Source: Bacillota bacterium
GTDB taxonomy: Bacteria; Bacillota; Clostridia; Acetivibrionales; DTU013
Length of the DNA: 9,353 nt
Assembly: GCA_023433505.1 (NCBI GenBank)
Contig: JAEZCO010000098.1
Coordinates: 1 to 9,353 of the forward strand
Reading direction: 5' to 3'
Positions 7,267 through 9,353 of this stretch are shown piece by piece; position 1 is the first letter of the stretch, and every line of letters starts with the position of its first letter. The notes under the pieces are model-generated. The model saw nothing but the letters and a program-made list of their open reading frames with translations. It did no database searches and was not told the origin of the DNA. The position numbers and the translations under genes were made by a program.

Positions 7267-7347
7267 ATTTCTTGTTGCGACATAAATAAATCGAACAATA
7301 ATAATAAATATGGCGATCCATGCGATAATGCCTATAATCAACCACAT
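7255..7347 (-). CDS. Small single-span membrane protein (30 aa)
   Basis: A minus-strand frame of 30 codons: one hydrophobic segment of about 20 residues (MWLIIGIIAWIAIFIIIV), then a basic, polar tail RFIYVATRNEPH. It has GAGGGG 8 nt before the ATG at 7347; an in-frame ATG at 7353 is only 2 nt from that site and is less likely. A good sigma-A promoter (7386-7414) lies about 30 nt upstream and a hairpin overlaps the stop. Promoter, ribosome binding site, one frame and a terminator-like hairpin make this look like a genuine micro-gene. No family is recognised; hydrophobic toxin peptides and small stress or spore membrane proteins look similar. Confidence 0.5.
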   Translation of the reverse strand: MWLIIGIIAWIAIFIIIVRFIYVATRNEPH

Positions 7348-7385
7348 GCGCATATCCCCTCTAAATATTAATTTTGAATAATATA

Positions 7386-7414
7386 ACAATACGATAAAAG
7401 CATGTTAATGTAAA
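7386..7414 (-). promoter_or_regulatory. Sigma-A-like promoter of the 30-residue membrane protein
   Basis: On the minus strand TTTACA (7409-7414) and TATTGT (7386-7391) are spaced by 17 bp. The predicted start near 7379 leaves a leader of about 30 nt with a GAGGGG ribosome binding site before the small membrane-protein frame. Confidence 0.5.
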
Positions 7415-7477
7415 GTGTTTTTCACAGGATATTTTTCCTATATCATGTTTTTTACTATTATTTGTATCTTTATCTTC

Positions 7478-7882
7478 AATATTTTGCTTTTGTCCGAAAA
7501 ATCATATCCAGATCATTGCAGGATGGCGTCACCTTTGTACTTTACATTTATGGGAATACTCTCAACGGTATTGGGCCGCTAATTTGTTTTGCCCCCAGGT
7601 GTGGGGATGCCGCTTTCAGTCAGGTGTCGCGCAATGAAGGAGGGTGATTTGCCTTCCAGGAACATGCGATAGATGCCCTTCACGATTTCAGCTTCCTCGG
7701 GCACGATTTCCGTCACGCCATCCGCGCCTATCCTTTACCCAGAAATCGCTTGTAAGGGAGAGCGACCTTTCCGTCCGCAAAACGCTTCCGCATCCCCCAG
7801 GTCACCTTCTCGGATATTGAACGGCTTTCTTCTTGTGCGAGACTGGACATAATCGTAATGAGCTGATCTGGATACGGTTTTC
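7478..7882 (-). pseudogene. Large serine recombinase, decayed internal fragment
   Basis: The minus strand reads QLITIMSSLAQEESRSISE, then VTWGMRKRFADGKV and YKRFLGKG, which is the end of the resolvase catalytic domain running into the Recombinase domain of large serine recombinases. After a frameshift at about 7728 (TAG) it continues GADGVTEIVPEEAEIVKGIY, RMFLEGKSPSFIARHLTESG and IPTPGGKTN. A TAG follows at 7579-7581, then NTVESIPINVKYKGDAILQ, a TGA at 7513-7515 and weaker similarity to about 7480. The N-terminal part with the catalytic serine is missing: the fragment stops at the left end of the IS3 element, and the matching half is not found on the IS's other side. Such enzymes move clostridial conjugative or mobilisable elements; this copy is dead. 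Confidence 0.85.
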
Positions 7883-7906
7883 CGGACAACTGCAAAAGGT
7901 GGATAG
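7883..7906 (+). repeat. Left terminal inverted repeat of the IS3 element
   Basis: CGGACAACTGCAAAAGG then TGGATAG. It matches the inverted right end over 22 positions if single-base gaps are allowed. It lies just past the orfB stop. Confidence 0.75.
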
Positions 7907-8779
7907 TTACGAGGCAGCCGAGAGACCGGAGGAATCAGATTCAAAATCGACCGGGGAAAGATATCCTAAGGAAGCATGGATGCGGACCCTGTTGTAATAG
8001 AGCATGTATTCCTCTACTGCTTGTTTGCTCTTTAAACGCGTATCAAAATGCAAGGTATCCAGGCATTCCATCTTGAGGGTCTTGAAAAAGGTCTCGGCGC
8101 AGGCATTGTCGTAAGGATTTCCTGGCCGGCTCATGCTTTGGATGCCGCCCATTCCAGCCACGGCTGCTCTGAAATCGCTTGAGGCATACTGGCAGCCACG
8201 GTCCGTATGGAAGATCAATCCTTTGCCGGGATTACGGTTCTTAACCGCATTGGTCAGTGCCGCGATGGCCAGGTGCCGGTCGATTGTCCGGCTGACGGCC
8301 CAACCGACCACGCGCCGTGAATACAGGTCCAGCACGCTGCAAAGGTACTGCCATCCCTCGTCCGTGCGGATATAGGTAAAGTCTGAGACCCAGACACGGT
8401 TGACTGCTTCGGCTTGAAAGCTCCTGTTGAGCAGGTTGGGGAAGATCATCTGTGAGCCCGTCGAGTCGGTGGTATTCACATGCCGCCTGTAGGTGACGGG
8501 CACAAGCCCTGCGCATTGCATAAGCTTCCTGATACGCTTGCGGCTGACCCGCCAGCGGCCTCTGCACAGCAGTTCCCGGATTTTCCGCGCACCGTAGATC
8601 CGCTTGCTCTCAAAAAAGATGTTCTTAATCTCGGCGGTCAGCATCCGATCCTGGATCTCCCGCGGCGTATCCTTGCGTCCTAACCACTCGTAAAAGCCCT
8701 GACGGTGTACATCCATCAGGCGGCAAGCCGTGGACACGCTGATCTTCCCCGCATGTTCCCCAATGATCGCGTATTTCAC
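7907..8779 (-). CDS. IS3-family transposase OrfB, DDE integrase-type catalytic subunit
   Basis: 290 residues from the GTG at 8779. An N-terminal HTH_21-type region (residues about 45-95, with SKRIYGARKIREL) precedes an rve integrase core. The catalytic triad is complete: D133 (VWVSDFTY), D193 (IFHTDRGCQY) and E229 (NACAETFFKTLK), with 35 residues between the second D and the E, as in IS3. The C-terminal YNRVRIHASLGYLSPVDFE is typical. The frame is normally made as a fusion with OrfA by -1 slippage at 8809-8815; the GTG start overlaps the orfA stop (GTGA), so coupled translation of free OrfB is also possible. Full length with no lesion, so the element may still be active. Confidence 0.93.
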   Translation of the reverse strand: MKYAIIGEHAGKISVSTACRLMDVHRQGFYEWLGRKDTPREIQDRMLTAEIKNIFFESKRIYGARKIRELLCRGRWRVSRKRIRKLMQCAGLVPVTYRRHVNTTDSTGSQMIFPNLLNRSFQAEAVNRVWVSDFTYIRTDEGWQYLCSVLDLYSRRVVGWAVSRTIDRHLAIAALTNAVKNRNPGKGLIFHTDRGCQYASSDFRAAVAGMGGIQSMSRPGNPYDNACAETFFKTLKMECLDTLHFDTRLKSKQAVEEYMLYYNRVRIHASLGYLSPVDFESDSSGLSAAS

Positions 8780-9066
8780 TGCGGGTTCTTTGCGAAATAC
8801 GCTGCGGCTTTTTTTAGAAACTCTACCTCGTTCTCCAGTTCCTTGACCCGCCGCCTCAGCCGCTCTGTCTCAGCGTTGCTGTCTACGCTGACTACCTTGA
8901 TGAAGGCGCCTTCCGGATTGATCTCGTACTGCCGCTTCCACTTCCAGACGGTATTCTCATGGATGCCGTACTCGTTCGCCACGCTGAGTACCGTCCGGCC
9001 GCCTTCCGTGACCATCCTTACTGCTGTTAGTTTCTCTTCTTCTGTAAACTTGCTTTGTCTTCCCAT
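8776..9066 (-). CDS. IS3-family transposase OrfA, DNA-binding subunit
   Basis: 96 residues from the ATG at 9066, which has AGGAGT (9075-9080) 8 nt upstream; the TTG at 9075 adjoins that site and is not used here as the start. The N-terminal half is a transposase_8 type helix-turn-helix (TVLSVANEYGIHENTVWKWK). It is followed by a leucine-zipper-like coiled coil (RLRRRVKELENEVEFLKKAA) for assembly of the OrfAB transposase. It binds the element's terminal repeats, and alone tends to act as a regulator in this family. It ends KNPQ with a TGA that overlaps the orfB GTG. Confidence 0.92.
   Translation of the reverse strand: MGRQSKFTEEEKLTAVRMVTEGGRTVLSVANEYGIHENTVWKWKRQYEINPEGAFIKVVSVDSNAETERLRRRVKELENEVEFLKKAAAYFAKNPQ
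8809..8815 (-). promoter_or_regulatory. A7 slippery run for -1 frameshifting between orfA and orfB
   Basis: In the orfA frame the codons read CTA AAA AAA GCC, which contains the heptamer A AAA AAA. Slipping back one base continues as AGC CGC AGC and runs open into orfB, giving an OrfAB fusion, the standard transposase route in IS3 elements. Confidence 0.75.
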
Positions 9067-9091
9067 GGTGTACAACTCCTTTGTGTGTATT

Positions 9092-9114
9092 CTACCACTC
9101 TTTTGAGTTGTCCG
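9092..9114 (-). repeat. Right terminal inverted repeat of the IS3 element
   Basis: Read on the minus strand: CGGACAACTCAAAAGAG then TGGTAG, matching the left repeat apart from single-base gaps. It lies upstream of the orfA ribosome binding site and probably overlaps the transposase promoter region. Confidence 0.75.
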
Positions 9115-9170
9115 CTGAATCGGGGCCAGGTCAACAGCAACTTAATTGACGAGATTACGATTACCACCGT

Positions 9171-9221
9171 ATACTAACTCAACCCTTGAAAACCCAATGT
9201 TTTCAAGGGTTGAATTAGTAT
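9171..9221. repeat. Long hairpin: 23-nt arms, one mismatch, 5-nt loop
   Basis: Arm ATACTAACTCAACCCTTGAA continuing AAC (9171-9193), loop CCAAT, and the complementary arm at 9199-9221. The single mismatch is C/A at 9178/9214. It sits 28 nt behind the stop of the DeoR-family gene, where a terminator is expected, but neither strand has a T-run after the stem. It could be a terminator of unusual type, an mRNA-stabilising 3' structure, or a repeat family element. Confidence 0.7.
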
Positions 9222-9249
9222 GGTAGCTATGATAGAATCTGAACATCAC

Positions 9250-9353
9250 TTAATCCTTGTCAACCACTATTACTTTTACACCAGCCTCTTCGATTTTAAT
9301 AAGCTCATCTTCTACTGTATCCCAGTCTGTTATGAGTGTATCAAAATTGTTGG
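9250..9353 (-). CDS. DeoR-family transcriptional regulator, C-terminal end (partial)
   Basis: The last 33 codons of a minus-strand gene that continues beyond the right edge: NNFDTLITDWDTVEDELIKI, then EEAGVKVIVVDKD and TAA at 9250-9252. The pattern FDTLITD, an acidic stretch, a helix and GVKVIVVD is that of the C-terminal sugar-phosphate sensing domain (DeoRC) of DeoR/GlpR regulators, which usually repress sugar or nucleoside operons. The DNA-binding half is outside the window, so the regulon cannot be judged. A long hairpin follows 28 nt after the stop. Confidence 0.75.
   Translation of the reverse strand, partial: NNFDTLITDWDTVEDELIKIEEAGVKVIVVDKD

Larger units (their letters stand above)
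7883..9114 (-). mobile_element. IS3-family insertion sequence, about 1.23 kb
   Basis: A complete-looking element: orfA and orfB overlapping by 4 nt in the -1 relation, an A7 slippery run, and imperfect terminal inverted repeats (7883-7906 and 9092-9114). It is visibly more GC-rich than the flanking genes, which suggests recent arrival from another background. No flanking direct repeat is visible (left flank ends TTC, right flank begins CTG), and the two flanks do not form one gene, so a deletion or recombination next to the element is likely. The exact ends are set by the repeat comparison; the usual terminal TG/CA of the family is not seen. Confidence 0.85.

Noticed and set aside
7735..7944. 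Minus-strand 69-codon frame
   Set aside because: Out-of-frame shadow of the serine recombinase fragment and the end of the IS element.
1..9353. CRISPR arrays, tRNA or rRNA genes
   Set aside because: No regularly spaced direct repeats and no tRNA or rRNA signature was noticed on either strand.

Overview
The window looks like a chromosomal stretch of an anaerobic, low-GC Firmicute, most likely of the Clostridia. The evidence is AT-rich intergenic DNA, strong GGAGG-type ribosome binding sites, NGLK-type GGDEF and HD-GYP domains, and group II intron, recombinase and IS remnants of clostridial flavour. This placement is inferred from sequence style; no species can be named.

Left part (1-5995): a minus-strand cyclic-di-GMP signalling operon. 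A sigma-A-like promoter with an extended -10 (5967-5995) is followed by a leader of about 250 nt. The leader ends in a 26-codon reading frame whose stop codon shares one base with the next start. Next comes a membrane sensor with two PAS domains, a degenerate GGDEF domain and a complete EAL phosphodiesterase domain. After 13 nt follows a dCache-HAMP-PAS-GGDEF-HD-GYP protein in which both the cyclase and the HD-GYP motifs are intact. The pair therefore holds one plausible c-di-GMP synthase centre and two unrelated hydrolase centres under two different extracytoplasmic sensors. A 33-codon frame with a ribosome binding site lies just behind the operon.

Middle part (about 6000-7880): a graveyard of mobile DNA. 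In order it holds an 11-bp-arm palindrome, a minus-strand terminator directly after the 3' end of an unidentified gene, and the 5' end of an Ll.LtrB-like group II intron with its exon-binding pairing still visible. The intron is truncated into the C-terminal half of a dead tyrosine recombinase (one frameshift, two nonsense codons). Then come a small minus-strand membrane-peptide gene with its own promoter, and a decayed minus-strand large serine recombinase fragment.

Right part (7883-9353): a structurally intact and visibly more GC-rich IS3-family element (orfA/orfB, A7 slippery run, imperfect terminal inverted repeats). It abuts the serine recombinase fragment and shows no target duplication. 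Beyond it are a 23-bp-arm hairpin and the 3' end of a DeoR-family regulator that runs off the window.

No wholly new system is apparent. The points most worth a second look are the c-di-GMP operon with its coupled leader frame, the truncated intron that still sits at its matching target, and the surviving micro-gene inside the recombinase debris.
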